DNA of 64,000 nucleotides from Asterella californica (GCA_036924285.1 JAYKYS010000018.1:868001-932000), one strand, 5' to 3'. Positions 44,385 through 57,841 are shown, counted from the stretch's first letter. The notes: a model not told the origin generated them from the letters alone. Numbers and translations are program-made.

Positions 44385-45978
44385 CTAACGTCCTTGTTGT
44401 CCTTGTCTCCATTTGAAGAGGTCCACTTCACTTGCATGTGCTAAATCTTCTTCTGGGACCCAAGTTGCTTCCTTCAAATGGTATCCACGCCATTTGACCA
44501 AGTACTCCATCTGATTGGATTTGCACTGCGATTGCAAAATGGTCTCTATCTCGTATTCTGCTTTGCCTTGCACGACATCAAGTTGAGGCCTGAGAACTTG
44601 TTTGCACTCCGGTCGCGAATCATCCTTGAAGTATTTCTTTAATAAAGAAACATGAAAAGTCGGATGTAACTACCACTCAAGAGGAAGGTCTAATGTATAG
44701 ACATCTTCGTGCGGATTCTTACAATGACAAAAGACCCCGCGAACTTTGATGAGAACTTAGTCGAATTCCTTTCGGAAGGATGAAGTTCTCGTACTCAACC
44801 ATACTTCTTCGTCCACTTGAAACTTCACTTGCCGCCGATGCTTGTTTACCTGCTTCGTGTAACATTGTTGCGCTTTCTCGAAGTTTTTTCTTCACTTGTT
44901 TCTCTCGCGCCACTGCATTTCCACCACCAATTCTTCAGCTGATGTTTGTAGTGTTCTTGATCGTGTCGATGTAGAACTCCCTGTAAGAGTCAAGTCAAGA
45001 GGTCCTTCTGGCTCACGTCCGTAAGCCAGCAATAAATGTGATTCATTGGTTGCTGAATGCTTCTTGGAATTGTAGCAGTACTCCGCAAGGCTGAGCCGCT
45101 CAGTCTAATCACTTTGGTCCGTGCTCACATAATTCTTCAAGTAGAACCGAGTTAACTCGTTCAGTTTGTCCATCTATTTCAAGATGAAAGACGACATCAA
45201 ATTTTAACTTAGTCCCCAATTTTTGGAATAAGTGTTTCCAAAAGACACTTGTGAACTTGGAGTCTCGGTCTGAAATTATACTCCGAGGTAATCCACGTGA
45301 ACGCCATCAAGTATCTAAGAACAACCGAGAAGTCGTGAACACTATTGCGGTATCCAAGGTCGAGGTAAACTTCGCTAGTTTGTTAAACCGGTCAACTATC
45401 ACAAAGATTGCGTTGTGGTCCATTTGTGTCAAGCAGAGACGTAATGAAGTCCATGCTAATGCTTTCTCAAGGTCTAGCTAGAATCGGCAAAGGATGAAGC
45501 AACCCCTGTTTCTTCTCGTAAGAAACCGGTTTGCTTGACATTTTACACATGTTTTCACAAAGTGGGCAACATCATCTTTCATGTGGGACCAATAGAACTT
45601 TTTAGCTGTCACTGCTAACATAGACTTTTCTCCTTTATGGTCTAATAAGGGCGCATCCTGACATTCTTTGAGCAACTTAGTCTTAAGTTTTTCTTGTCCC
45701 ACATAAACCCGACTTTGCTTGAATATGAGTATGCCATGTCTCAGCTGCATGTTTTGCAACTTCACTCCTCGCTTGAGCTATACCATGTACTCCTTCGCTT
45801 GGTCATCGCTCATGTAACCTTCACGTATTCGTCTCTCCAAGTTTGACTCCTTAGGATACATAGAACGTAAAATTGTGTTGACGATGAAAGATATTCCTTC
45901 TTGCGATTCAAGGCGTCAAGAACCACATTGTCCTTTTTCACTTTGTGGATTAATTCCACATTCATGAGCGCCAAGGTA
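44385..45978 (-). pseudogene. Chromovirus relic: RNase H end, integrase and chromodomain
   Basis: From right to left on the minus strand: the end of RNase H (about 45780-45978), the integrase zinc domain (45480-45765: HMKDDVAHFVKTCVKCQANR, first His altered), the integrase core (about 45110-45430: SMDFITSL, SDRDSKFTSVFW, EIDGQTERVN, so D, D and E survive), and a chromodomain (44385-44573: YLVKWRGYHLKEATWVPEEDL) with its conserved aromatic positions. Chromodomains direct integration of this Gypsy branch to heterochromatin. Several stops and frameshifts break the frame. RT, protease and gag are absent. Confidence 0.8.
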
Positions 45979-46149
45979 TCATGTCATCGTAGTTGCTTTG
46001 GCGTCACCCGATCTTGTGTCTCAATGCGAGTCTGATTAGAGACTACAAAGACAAAGACTACAAAGTAGTCTTTTGTCTCAAACGTGTCCTGAAGAACTCC
46101 AAGAAAAGAAATGGGTGGAGAGATACATTGCTCATTGGCACCTCACAAG

Positions 46150-46950
46150 CATCACCAAATCTGCAGAGAAAACGTTGAGAGCATTGTACTTATTTCTCCA
46201 GCTCATAACCATGGTTCTCAGTTTCTGATCGATGGAATGTTTTCCTCCACCAAGCCATGTTCTATAGTATCGGTCTTCCTCTCGTCACTCCTGCCTTGGT
46301 AGGTATACGTTTTTGGAGAGGTAGGACTGACCAGATTTCTTCCAACAGACCCTGATCCGCAAGATTCTAGTTTCAACTGAAGAAGTCGAGACCCAACTCC
46401 TTAATGAAGAATTTGACTGCGCTCAGTTCCGTTTGGAAAAACACAAGACCTCGTGGATGCATGGTAGTCATACCGAAGCTTCTGGTACACTATACAACAC
46501 ATGATTGCTGTGAGCCTAAGGCTCAATCCTTATCGAGCTCTCGCAGTTCAGAGTTCACTCTCAAAAGACAAGTTCAGTCTTCTTCTGCCATTCAGTCTTC
46601 TAGAATTCTAAGAGAACTTCATGATAGCATCAGGTCTTCTAATCTACATCTACGCAAATGTAGATTAGAAGACAGAAGGCATAACATGGATTCTTAAGGA
46701 GACAAACCACCTTGCAGTTCATCCTACTTCCAGTAGAAGATAAAAAGTTACCCGAGAAGAGAGACTTACGAAACGGTCAAAAGAAGTTTGAGAGCTCCTA
46801 CTGTGACAATGACCTCCAAGAAGATTTCCAAGACAGATTCTAGATAAATGACTACTTCAAAAGACTTCTCGCATCTAACCTTTCTATCATTGGTCTCAGT
46901 TGTCTTCCGACTTCTTGCGTGTAATTCTATCCTCACAATAGACATTGGTC
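46150..46950 (-). repeat. D4: decayed fragment of a D LTR
   Basis: Similarity to D2 24370-25140 is traceable, including the start of the LTR-borne gene (GAAGTCGAGACCCAACTCCTT near 46383) and the upstream purine/pyrimidine-rich segment. It is strongly diverged. It ends where an inverted C LTR starts at 46951. The 45979-46149 stretch to its left could not be assigned. Confidence 0.6.
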
Positions 46951-47825
46951 TGTACACCCTCCGCGGTCTTATAGATCAACTACCTCTCAATCTCTCAACC
47001 TCCACGATAATCATCGATGAATCTGCAACATGTCGGGCTTATCTCTCACTCAGAGATCACCTCTGATGGCTTTGATGGAAGCACACCATGAACTTGAAGA
47101 GAAAAATGCTAAGTTCAGTTATTCACAAACCCATAAACTCAAATTCTCCGTTCTAACGACATCTCTCAAGTTCTCACCTTCTAAAATCTCACACTCTCTC
47201 TATATTGCTCGAAATGTCATTACGACGTTGTGAAAACAAGGATGATGAGCTCTTCTCTACTCCTCTATTTATACATTCTAGGTTTTTACTTTGGTACCCT
47301 CCGATAACTCAACCGTAACTATTTTTTACCAAATTTTACTAAGATATTACTTAAGATAAAAGCATTAATCACATGGACTTCTATCTTTTCACAGCTTATT
47401 CCTTCAAAGTCAACATCTTCTAGAAGGATTTTAAAATATTCTCAAAGAATCTCAAATTTCCACCCCTTTCTATACTAGGATCCACTAAAAATGAGACATG
47501 TGGAATCTCTTCTTCTTTTTAATGCCCCCAAAGTCCATAACTTTAGTCTCACCACTAATATCAAGTCAAAAAGGAGATAAGGGATACTTTCCACCTCCTT
47601 TCTACCTTTTAAACAAGATGACAAGATAGTAGTGCTCACTTTTTAGGAAATATTTGAATTCTGCTCAAAATTATAGCTAATAACAATAACTAACTTTAGC
47701 TAGTCATGACTAACTTGATATCTCCTTAAATCTTGGGAAACAAATAAACATTCTCCACACTTAGTTATAACTTCCTTACACCTTACTAATAAAAAAACTT
47801 CCTATGTGTAACATAGGTCATTACA
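46951..47825 (-). repeat. C3: family C LTR, inverted
   Basis: This is the reverse complement of the C LTR: it starts TGTACACCCTCCGCGG (plus) and ends TCATTACA. It is about 875 bp, diverged from the other copies, and carries TATA-box sequence on the minus strand near 47268. Confidence 0.85.
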
Positions 47826-48436
47826 TTTTACTCACTGACTAAATTTTTGCTCCGTCTTCAGAGTGAAGAGAGAACTTTCGTCAATAAAACAACTTCAACT
47901 TGTTATGGTTGATCAGATTGAATCTCCTTCCTCCTAGCTCTTGAAGGTCATATGTGAAGTTGCTCCACACCTTATCTATAACAAAAGGACCAAGCATAAA
48001 GTGGGACTAGCCCTCTTGAATCTGATAGCATCATACAACATTACCCAGTCTCTGACTTGAAAAGGTTTTATCTCCTTCTTGTGCAATCATTTGTCGTAAC
48101 TCTTCTTTTGATACGCTAGAGCTCGTTCCAACGAATCATTGCTACCGCTCGGGTCTCTTCCAACTCCATGAGTTACACCCTCCTTGATAGACGACGTTTT
48201 CTCCCCTCGACCTGTTCAACTTTCGTTGAATAGTTTGAAAAGTATCTAGTTTGAATCGGATCGACAACTAGACTCTACTTCATAAACAAGTCGAAATGAG
48301 AAATACCCAGTATAAGTTTTTGTTGTCACTCTCATAAGATGACATGTAGTCTCTTATCCCAAGTATGTTTCGCAATCTCAACACCTGCATCTTTGACTCC
48401 AAAGTGTACAAAGTGTAAGATTGATCTTCTCCGCAT
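47826..48436 (-). pseudogene. C3: 3' end of pol (integrase C-terminus), inverted
   Basis: This is the reverse complement of the segment 49294-49922 of C2, clearly diverged. It stops at 48436, where sequence switches directly to the plus-strand C2 copy. Confidence 0.8.
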
Positions 48437-49922
48437 GCCTTCTAACAGAATACGATTATATGATCAAAGATAGACCAGGAAAGAAGCATGCGAATGCTGA
48501 TCTTTTGTCAAGGGCTTATGATGATGAGAGAAAAGAACCGTTTGATGATTCATTTCCAGACGAGCATCTGATGACCATCACAAGCATCGAAGAGATACCG
48601 GACGAGTACAAAGAAATCTGGAGTTTTCTTGCAGATGGCTCTTTTCCAGAAGGTATGCATACCCGAGAACGTAACGCGTTGATCAAGAGATGCAAACCTT
48701 ACACCATGGTGGAGAGAATTCTGTTTCATCAAGGAGCAGATGGGTTACTAAGGAGAGCAGTTGGTCAGAAGGAGGCATTCAAGCTGATGCATGAGTTTCA
48801 CGATGGTACTGTTTGCGGAGGTCACTTTGCTGGTAAGATAACAGCTTTCAAGATTTTGGATGCGGGTTATCACTAGAGAGGGATTTTCAAGGAGTGTTTA
48901 GACTATTGCAAAACTTGCGACGTATGTCAAGCATTTGCTCTGAAGTCTACTAGAACTCCTCCGTTAAGATCAATTTCAATATTAGGACCATTTGAGAAGT
49001 GAGGTTTGACTTTGTAGGTCCTCTTAATAAGACACCTCGAGGCAATAGATACATCGTAGTTGCTACTAACTATTGTACCAAGTGGGTAGAGGCTAGACCT
49101 TTGAGGGAGACTAATGAAACGGAAGTCGGTAGATTTCTATGGGAGAGGATCATCACAAGATTTGGATGTCCGTTAGAGTTGGTCTCCGATAGAGGAGGAG
49201 AGTTTGTAGGGAGCATGACTATTGCTATGCTACAACACTTTTCTATCAAGGCACAAGTAACGACCTCATACAAACCAAATGCTAATGGTCTTGCGGAGAA
49301 GACCAATCTTACACTTTGTATGATGCTCGCCAAAGATGCTGGTGTTGAGACTGCAAAACATACTTGGGATAAGAGGCTACATGGCATCTTATGGGAGTAC
49401 CGAACGACAACAAAGACTTCTACTGGGTACTCTTCATTTCGACTGGTTTATGGAGTGGAGTCCAAGTTGTCGATCCAATTCGAATTGGATACTTTTGAAA
49501 CTATTCAACGAAAATTGAAGAGGTCGAGAGGAGAAGACGTGGTCAGATCAAGAAGGGAGCAACTCATGGAGTTGGAAGAGACCCGAGCGGTAGCAATGAT
49601 CCGGATGGAACGAGCTCAGGCGTATCAAAAGAAGAGTTACGACAAACGGTTGGGCAAGAGAGAGATAAAACCTTTTCAAGTCGGAGATTGGGTAATGTTG
49701 TACGATGCTATCAGATTCAAGAGGGCTAGGAAGAAGTTTCTTCCTAGATATTTTGGTCCTTTTGTTGTAGAGATAAGGTGTGGAGCAACTTCACGTATGA
49801 CCTTCAGGAGTTGGGAGGAAGGAGATTCGATCGGGTCAATCATGACAAGTTGAAGTTGTTTCATCGACGAAAATTCTCTCTTCACTCCGAGGACGGAGCA
49901 AAAATTTAGTGCGGAGGTAAAA
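48437..49922 (+). pseudogene. C2: RNase H end and integrase of a family C element
   Basis: The frame starts inside RNase H (LLTEYDYMIKDRPGKKHANA), passes the integrase zinc domain (CLDYCKTCDVCQ) and the core (SDRGGEFVGSM, NANGLAEKTN), and ends in the basic C-terminus (YFGPFVVEI). A TGG to TAG change at 48874-48876 and a one-base deletion near 48995 break it. It matches C1 27773-29195, mostly at high identity, and helps to identify the damage in C1. RT and everything upstream are missing. Confidence 0.85.
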
Positions 49923-50817
49923 TGTAACGACCTATGTTACACATAAGAAGTTTGTCTATTAGTAAAGTATTTAGTTATAACTAAGTGTTGAGAATGTTTA
50001 TTTGCTGCCCAAGTTAGTCATGATTAGCTAAAAGTTAGTTATGGTTAAACTTAGCTGTACTTTTGGCAGAATTCAGATATTTCCTAAAGAGTGAGCACTA
50101 CTATCTTGTCATCTTGTCTAAAAGGTAAAAAGGAGGTGGAAAGTATCCCTTATCTCATTTTTGACTTGATATTAGTGGTTAGATTAAAGTTGTGGACTTT
50201 GTGAGCATTAAAAACAAGAAGAGATTCTACATGTTTCTTTTTTAGTGAGTCCTAGTGTAGAGGGGGGGTTGGAAATTCGAGATTCCTTGAGAATATTCCA
50301 GAATCCTTCTAGAAGTTGTTGACTTTGAAGGAATAAGCCCATGTGAAAAGGTAAGAAGCCCATGTGATTAATGCTTTTACCTTAAGTAATATTTTAGTAA
50401 AATCCGATAAAAGTAGTTACGGCTGAGTTACCGGAGGGTACCAAAGTAAAAACCTAGAATGTATAAATAGAGGAGTAGAGAAGAGCTCCTCATCCTTTCT
50501 TTCACATCGTCGTAATGACAACTTGAGTAATATAGAGAGTGTGAGATATTTTTAGCATGTGAGAACTTGAGAGACGTCGTTAGAATGGAGGATTTTAGTA
50601 GATGAGTTTATGGAGATTTTTAGTTGATAAGTTTGTGGGTGTATGAATGAGTGAACTTAGCATTTTTCCCTTCAAGTTCATGGTGTGCTTCCATCAAAGC
50701 CATCAGAGGTGACCCCTGAGTGAGAGACAAGTCCGACATGTTGCAGATTCGTGGATGACGATCGTGGAGGTTGAGAGATCGGGGGTAGTTGATCGATAGG
50801 ACCGCGGAGGGTTTACA
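49923..50817 (+). repeat. C2 3' LTR
   Basis: This 895-bp LTR, TGTAACGACC...GGTTTACA, follows the purine-rich GCGGAGGTAAAA. TATAAATA is at 50462-50469. It is paired in inverted orientation with 46951-47825. Confidence 0.9.
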
Positions 50818-51330
50818 GTCCACAAGTGCATGTATTGATTCATAAAGCCATCCAATCCGAACCTACGTCTCCGTTGTTGCACGTGTCCGTCTGTCTGAAG
50901 TCACTGTCTGTGCTTGACTTCTCCTCCTCGAATTCCTCATCTTTATTCTCAATAATACGAGATCAACAACCCATGTCTCATGATGAACATCTTCAACTTC
51001 ATCAACATCAATGACATTCACCACTCGAATCATCTGAGTGGCTACCTGTTCAATTAAAACCTATCTCTTTCTTTTCATAATATCAATGATCAATTTCATG
51101 AAACTCTCTCTTCGCAATGCCAAGTACCTCGATATGTTGAGCAATCGATAAGCATAACTCGCTGAAACATCTAACCTCATTGAAAACATGCTCTCACCCG
51201 CATATCCGGATCATCAAGGTTCACAACCTCGACAGAATCACGATGAATGGCCGTAGGTAAATCTGATTCTCGAAAGTATAGCAGAAAGTATGATGAGAAG
51301 GATGTCAAAGATAACCCCTAGCCAACCATG
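50818..51330 (-). pseudogene. Degenerate gag-like sequence related to element B
   Basis: A short stretch near 51075-51125 (ATCATTTCATGAAACTCTC-like on the plus strand) matches element B gag around 13875-13915. The rest is too decayed to align by eye. No open frame remains. Confidence 0.35.
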
Positions 51331-51339
51331 ATAATTGAA

Positions 51340-52110
51340 GATCTTAGTTTCCATGATAATCCTTCCGCAAGCCATACTTACGCAATGCTCTTCTCACAAA
51401 TCCTCTCTTTGCAATTACATTCAATCCTGTCACATACCGACGATAGAAGTTTGCTAAATCAACAAATGCTCGAACTCGACTCATATTTGTGGGATGTGGA
51501 ATGCATGCAATCGCCTCAACCTTTGTTTGTTGTACTTCTAATCCACTTGGGAAGATTGTGTGACCAAGATACTCCGCTTGATCTTGAAAAAACTTACATT
51601 GCCCAAGATGCAACTTCAAACTCGAGCTCTCAACCGCTCAAACACCAGCTATAAATGTCTCTCGTGCTCCTCCGTTGTAGCACTATAGACTAAGATATCA
51701 ACAATGTAACACTGAACAAATCCAACCCTGCTAAGATTTTTTCCATAACCATCTAGAACTCGGCAGGTGCGTTCTTCAAGCCAAATGTTAAGAATCGTCA
51801 TTGATACAAACAATTCTTGCCGTGAGGATCAATTACTCAAAATGTTATCTTGATCTTATCCTCCTCTATGATCTACAATTGATGATATCTTACTCGAAGA
51901 TCCAACGTACTGAAGAACTTTGCATGTCCAACCGCATCAAAAATCTCTTCCGAGGTAGACATGACATACTTATCCGACTTCGTCTATCGATTGATATGAC
52001 GATACTCTCTACACATCCGTCTATCAGTATAGTTGTCATACATATCTTTATTGGTCAATACTCTCGATAAGATATCTCCACCAATCCAGCCTAAACAAGT
52101 CCTGAGTCCG
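51340..52110 (-). pseudogene. Relic of another Ty3/Gypsy reverse transcriptase (family F)
   Basis: Minus-strand translation shows, with frame changes, RMCREYRHINR, STSEEIFDAVGHAKFFSTLD, then LKNAPAEF, an active-site region altered to YIVDI, and LHLGQCKFFQDQAEYLGHTI with VRAFVDLANFYRRYV. These are successive RT motifs of a Gypsy element different from B, C and D. Stops occur throughout. Confidence 0.75.
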
Positions 52111-53380
52111 ACTCCAGATCTAAGCTCTCTTCATATCATTGTATCTATAAGAGCGTCGGAAGGTTGATGTGTCACTAGCTAACTCAATCCATATACTCGG
52201 TCCTTTCAAGGTATCTAAATCTTTCATACTGAAGGCAAAACACTTGAATGTATTCTTCGTCTCTCTTCTTCTCTAAGCTTGGCTCTAATCCCAGGCTCCC
52301 AAGTATTCTTTGTCATTACACCAGAGGTAGAGGACGAAACAATTGGTTGCTATTGAGCAACATCATGAGCAAACCTCTCTTGCTCACCATCAACGGACTC
52401 AACCACGTCCACACACACGATCTCAGCAGCCTTAGCTACAACCTCCAGATGATCTCTCATCAAATCTCACGATATACATTGATGACGATCTCTCCTTGCC
52501 TCGCCCCCAGTCTTTGTCTCTATCGTCTCACTGGACAAAGCACTCATAAGGTTCTGAGTAGTAATACATGTCGATCGTATCCGATGCTGCTCAGCCAAAC
52601 CAAGGCTCACAATCCAGGTTAAGCTGCTGAAGTCCATTGCTTGACTTAACACATGACGGCGTATTTTCTCTCATATCGAAGACACAACCGTCATACTTGT
52701 AAGAAATCTCATCGCACGTTTTCTCACATCGACGTTGAGCTCCATCAACAACTACAAACTAGCATCTCATGAGAACCAGAGAAGCTCAAAAGTGTAGGCA
52801 ATGTCGTTCTATGTTGTCCCACTAAGTTTATCATGATCATGGGTGACCTGTCAACGACTCTCACTACTTGAGATTGTTACTTGTCTTGATCCAAGATGTT
52901 ATCCATTCTAAGGTGTGTTGGACCTCGAACTCCATCGTATGCCCGCCTCAACAACTCTCTAGGTAACAAGTTCATCCACCACAACCGTGTGCACGAGATC
53001 TCACTCTCGTTGCATCCAACAAAACAACTGGTCTAATCTATGACTGCACACCCGTCATCATCCGTGGACGAATGTCATCCAACAACAACACTTCTCCAAG
53101 ATGTATGCTGGAACATGTCTGATGAATATGAAGATGTAGTAGGGTTTGCAACATCTCCAAGAACATTCGAGACCGTAGATCTTGTAGATCTTGTCTGGTC
53201 TAGTAGTGTATGGTCCTCACATGGTCAACTCGCAATCATCAAATCCACAGAGCCGACTCATACTATATTTCGCTCCTACATCTCCAAGAGAAAAAATTTA
53301 GCGATAACATCCGCTGGTATCCTCGAATTGCTGATGATAGTAGATCATGATATCTTTGTAATAATCGTGTCACATGACGT
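52111..53380. other. Unassigned, probably upstream part of the family F relic
   Basis: By position this should hold the protease/gag side of the family F element. I could not recognise a motif. Frames at 52248-52622 and 53040-53468 (plus strand) are open but show no domain; the second runs into the B3 LTR and is not a credible gene. Confidence 0.3.
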
Positions 53381-56371
53381 TGTCGTGTTGTGGTTCGGCT
53401 CCTGTGTGAAATTCCTGTGTAACCTATGTTGTGTTTCTTTTCTATGTTTCGTGAACTGTATTGTGTAACTCGCCGAACGATGTGATGAGTGCCACGTTCG
53501 TGATTATCTGTTCAAGTGATTGTACGGTAGAGAAACGTGCCAAGTCATCAATCTGTGCACGTTCATTTTAGTGGTCCTTGTCACCGCGTTTGTGTATAAA
53601 AATGGCGAGTCGATGGTTAATATGACATTCTCTCTCAGCGGGTGATTCGTGAGGGTTCTCGGTGGTCTGCATGGAGGAGTGAAGAATTGCAGGAGTGGTG
53701 GTTATGGACGGAGGTTTGTTATCGGCTCCGGATCTTTCTTTCCCGAATCCGTTTCACATCAAGCTTCATTGCATCCACCGCCCTCACTTTCGACAGTGGT
53801 TAGTTGCATACTTTGGCGATGAATTCATGGGAAGAATGATGGAGTTACAGCTTCTGGTGATCCTTCCGATTGTAACATACGAAGAGACTTGGGATATGAC
53901 GGTGTACATTTTGTTGTGAGGAACAATGGATCTCAACTATCCATCGAACGTTCCTTTCAATCTTTGGGTCGATGTCCGGTGTCATTGCAGACCGAAGATC
54001 AATCATGAGGTTTGGATCGTGAGAAACTTCGGGCAAGAATATTACAATCAAGTGATGGCTTCACCGTTTCCTTTTGTCGTATCTTTTATTGTAGAACGTT
54101 TCCATGTTGTAATATTGACGTTGTATTAGTCTGCGACTCAATCGTTTCCATTCTGGTTGAGCGCTTCTATGTAGTTACGGACCGTGAAGAATCCATTGAC
54201 ATATCTGAAGGATTTTCTGAGGTCTTAGAGTCTTGTTGATGTCTTCTGTCTCCTTGGAGAGTAAAAATTCGTTCTAGAGGAAAAAGTTAAGTGGAGAAAA
54301 GACAAAAGTAAAGATCTTTTTGCTCTTATTGGTCCACTTTTGACCAATGGTGTTCTAGCTGATCCTCGCAACGTTTCTGTGGTTTCTGGAGGCTTCGGAG
54401 GTCCATTCGCAAAACGAAGGGTATGGTTGGAGAGCCCTCGACCAGGGCTACAATCTGGGTTGAAAAATCGGTCGATTTGATGGAAGGATGAGTGCGTTAT
54501 GATCAATTGAGTGGAGGGGGATGTAATTCGTACCTACCGCTACGTTTCTGATTGTTTCGAGAGACTCACGAAGAGTTTTAAGGAGCTGTATGTTGGGTTG
54601 GAGAGCTGACGACGTGCTGGTCGTTTTGATATCAATTTCATCAGGTTCTTGATCGATTTGGATTCTGAACCGACCGATTGAAGTTGAGAAGTGCAGACGT
54701 GACAAGGCGGGAATAGCGAACTGTGATAGTCATGGATAGTTTGCTATTGCTTAAGTTCTGAGTCGAATTTTTGAGTGAAACTTTCCAGGATTGAAGCATG
54801 TCTTATCAGTAAGATAGTTGAGAAGTTTCACCTCAAATGGTCAAGTAGTTTGTTCAGAATCTTAGATCAAATGTACCTGGGTCTGTAAAGCTCTTAAGTT
54901 AACACAGATTACGGTTTGATCCATATCTGAGAATTGGTTTAAGATTACGACCTGAAAATTATGCAGGGTAGGAGTGAAGGGTCCAATCAAGCTTCTTGTG
55001 AAGTTTGATCATCATTGGTCGACTGGTTTGGGAGGATTGAGGTCTCAAAGTTTGAAGATATTTTTGTTATTAGTAGTTTCAGATTTTTTGGTATCATCTA
55101 TTGTCATTTTGGTCATTTTTGAGCAATTTGGAGAGGAGTTTGTTGCTGAAACTGTCATGCCTGCATACAACTCGACACTGGAGGGTGTGGGGCTGATTTC
55201 AGCTCTTGGTGATGAAGGAGAACGGAGTCGCGATGAGTCATAAGCCGCTGTTTGGATTTTTGAGCTACTAGGTACTACCGCCGTTGGTGCCATGTTGAGA
55301 TCTGAGTAGTGCCTTGAAGCATGCATGCTTTACCTTGCTGGAATGCTTGGTAGACCCGGGTGTACAGCAAGTTGTATCGATACTCTATCAAGTTGATTGA
55401 GTGTCGTATCGATTGGTTGTACTATGAAGTTGTGATAGTTGGATTGATGGGCAGTTAGCGTCGCTGGGGAGCTATTCAGAAGTCATGCTTCCAGTGATAC
55501 AGAGGAATAACTTCAGTTAGATAGTATAGAGCTGAGTATTTTTAGTTAGAGTACAAAAGATCTGTTTGTAACAGAAGTTTATGCAACCTATACGTAACCT
55601 TGGATCGTATCAAGCTTTAAACTTGAGCCGAGCGGATACAAAGTCGCATGGATTACCAAGAAGACAACCCATCTTGCATTTCATCCTACTTCATAACAGA
55701 AGATACAAGATATGTGAGAAGAAGAGTATACAAAAAGTTCAGAAGATGGTCGCAGACTCCTACTCTGACAGTGATCTCCAAGAAGACTCTTGGAACAGCT
55801 TCCGTTTAACTGTCGTACTCGGAAGACTTCCTGCAGCTAGGCTTCTCATCACCGATCTCACCTGTCTTCGACTTTCGACACGCAATCTAGTCTCACAACA
55901 GCCACGAAACATTCATACTCTGTTCTTCCGACTCCTTACCTCTCATACACGCTCAGAAGAAGCTTGCTGCATGACAGGAAGACATGACCCTCGATCATTC
56001 TCTCCAGATTCTGCCAGTAAGACTTCTCACAACTCTCTTCTAAGTTCGGGAAGAAGAAGGAATAGGCTGCTATGGGTCAGACAGAAGAGACCCGTAAAGG
56101 ATCCTCACGTCTTCTCGTGCATTCTGCCAGTTTTTTCAATCTTCTAGTCTCTCTAGGAAGATGTGGATTTGAGAAGCTCGGATGATCGGGAGGCACAGGC
56201 TTGGTTCCCAACTTTCAGCTTCTCGAAACAACAATCAACTCACCTAGAAGAGTATATAGTGAAACACTTGATTGGAAACATCCAGATCTAGATCCAACCT
56301 TGTCAATCCACATACCTCTGCACAACCATATACCCAGTGTAATCCTAGATAGAAAAACACGTTATACGATA
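53381..56371 (+). mobile_element. B3: solo family B LTR in plus orientation, containing captured D sequence
   Basis: The LTR starts TGTCGTGTTG and ends CGATA, flanked by near-identical 4-mers ACGT (53377-53380) and ACGC (56372-56375). No B primer-binding site or polypurine tract adjoins, so it is a solo LTR. It keeps the TATAAAA box (53595-53601) and both leader frames. About 600 bp of D LTR (55644-56244) sits inside it. Confidence 0.85.
55644..56244 (+). repeat. Captured fragment of D LTR inside B3
   Basis: The segment from GCATGGATTACC to CAACTCACC matches D LTR about 18463-19060. Neither end is an LTR end. The B LTR sequence resumes without visible loss: AAGTC before it, ACTCA-like after it, where B has GTCACTCA. 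Short matches (TC and ACTCA) at the joins suggest filler DNA from break repair rather than transposition. Confidence 0.75.
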
Positions 56372-56865
56372 ACGCAATGAGACTCATCTTGTTGTCTCAT
56401 CTCTCTTCACATACAAGTATCGCTGTAATCGTATGTCAGCTTGCAACACCGCTATCAAACTAGTGCTGATCTCTCTAAATAGATCGAACACACACACACC
56501 CTCATGAGAATACTGTCAAATAATGGATGTGGTATCCAATGGCGACAAAGGGACAAGTTCTGTGGCCAGAAAGTCACTCAACTCTTCCACTGATGGTACA
56601 AAGCTTTCTTCCAAGCTTGTTGTATCAATTGATCAACATACTCTTGTAATTCCTCTCTCGAACTCCAAAGTGGAACATCCAAAGTCGAAAAAACTACTCC
56701 ACTCATATTGGATAAGGTCTCCATCCGCATGTGCATTGCCTTCCAATAACTCGCCGAGTCAAGTGACAATTAAATTGTATGCTGCCGTAGTCCCTGAGTA
56801 GTACAATTTTTAGAACTAATCACTAATCAAGATTATCGTGAAACCAATATGGTGTTACTAAAATA
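56209..56865. repeat. Left copy of a segmental duplication (partner 61761-62430)
   Basis: The block covers the end of the captured D piece, the end of the B3 LTR and about 490 bp beyond. It recurs at 61761-62430 with few differences, so the D-B junction was formed before duplication. The part from 56458 is also the repeat unit of the array at 62010-63350. Confidence 0.85.
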
Positions 56866-57841
56866 AAAATCATATACACAATATGTGTAGAACGATGAAA
56901 TAAATCATACCACTGTAGTGGAAATGAACAGTTTCATACAGAAGAAATTCAAGTTATAGTGACAAGCGTACAGAACACCGTGTGGTGCAACACTAAACAT
57001 CGTTCTGATTTTTATCCAGAAATTTATTTTACTCCACCCTTCTTAACATTGCATTACTTGGTAGCGTCTTTAACTAACAATAGCAGATTCAACAAGTGAA
57101 AATACCACACTGCTAACATGAACAAGAGATGTGCATGTTAGGAGCCAGCCATGTATTTGCACGAAAAATTTAGTTTAAAATATATTTATTATAGATGATT
57201 AGATTATGATATTTTATTTATCTTATGCAATGTCTTCGCATGGCGATAAACCTGTTATTGTTGATCATGAGTGTAATCAAGTAATGTAAAGTTGAGAAGG
57301 GTGAAGTCAAGTAAGAAAAACGTATTAGAGATTTGTAAAGTAAATCTCTGGAATTTTACCGGACTAGTGCAATCCAAAGTTACCGTACGCCAGTAGCTCT
57401 TTATTTCTTTTAGTCTACACTTGAATGCGCGGGAGGAGGAAGAAACCATCATGGAAAATTAAACCATCGGCCTCCAGGAAAAAATAGTTATAATTAAATC
57501 GTACTTTGCGTTGAAATGAAAGGAATTTAATTTCGGGAAAGAATTTTCCATCGGGCTCCACGAAAATAGTTACATGGGGTCTTAAATGATAGTAAGCATC
57601 TTTTATATGATTTAAATTCATTTAGTATATTTCTATAGAATATCATTTGACTTATTTAGAGTAATTCACCATGATATTCCTTAGAACTGTATGTTTCTTC
57701 CAGTGAAAAAGATTAAATTCTTTTTCTTTCTAGAAACTCAATGATCTTTAGAGTTCATTTTTCCAATAGTTGTATTGATGTTCAGCTCCTTTGAACTTCA
57801 AGTAGATCACTGTGAAGATGTGAATAATTTGCATGCTTATT

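Noticed and set aside
46951..50817. Recent inverted duplication by palindrome formation
   Set aside because: The two arms differ at many positions, so they are two separate older C copies brought face to face.
53040..53468. 142-codon plus-strand frame
   Set aside because: Its last third is the B3 LTR start; the rest has no domain and lies in a decayed element.
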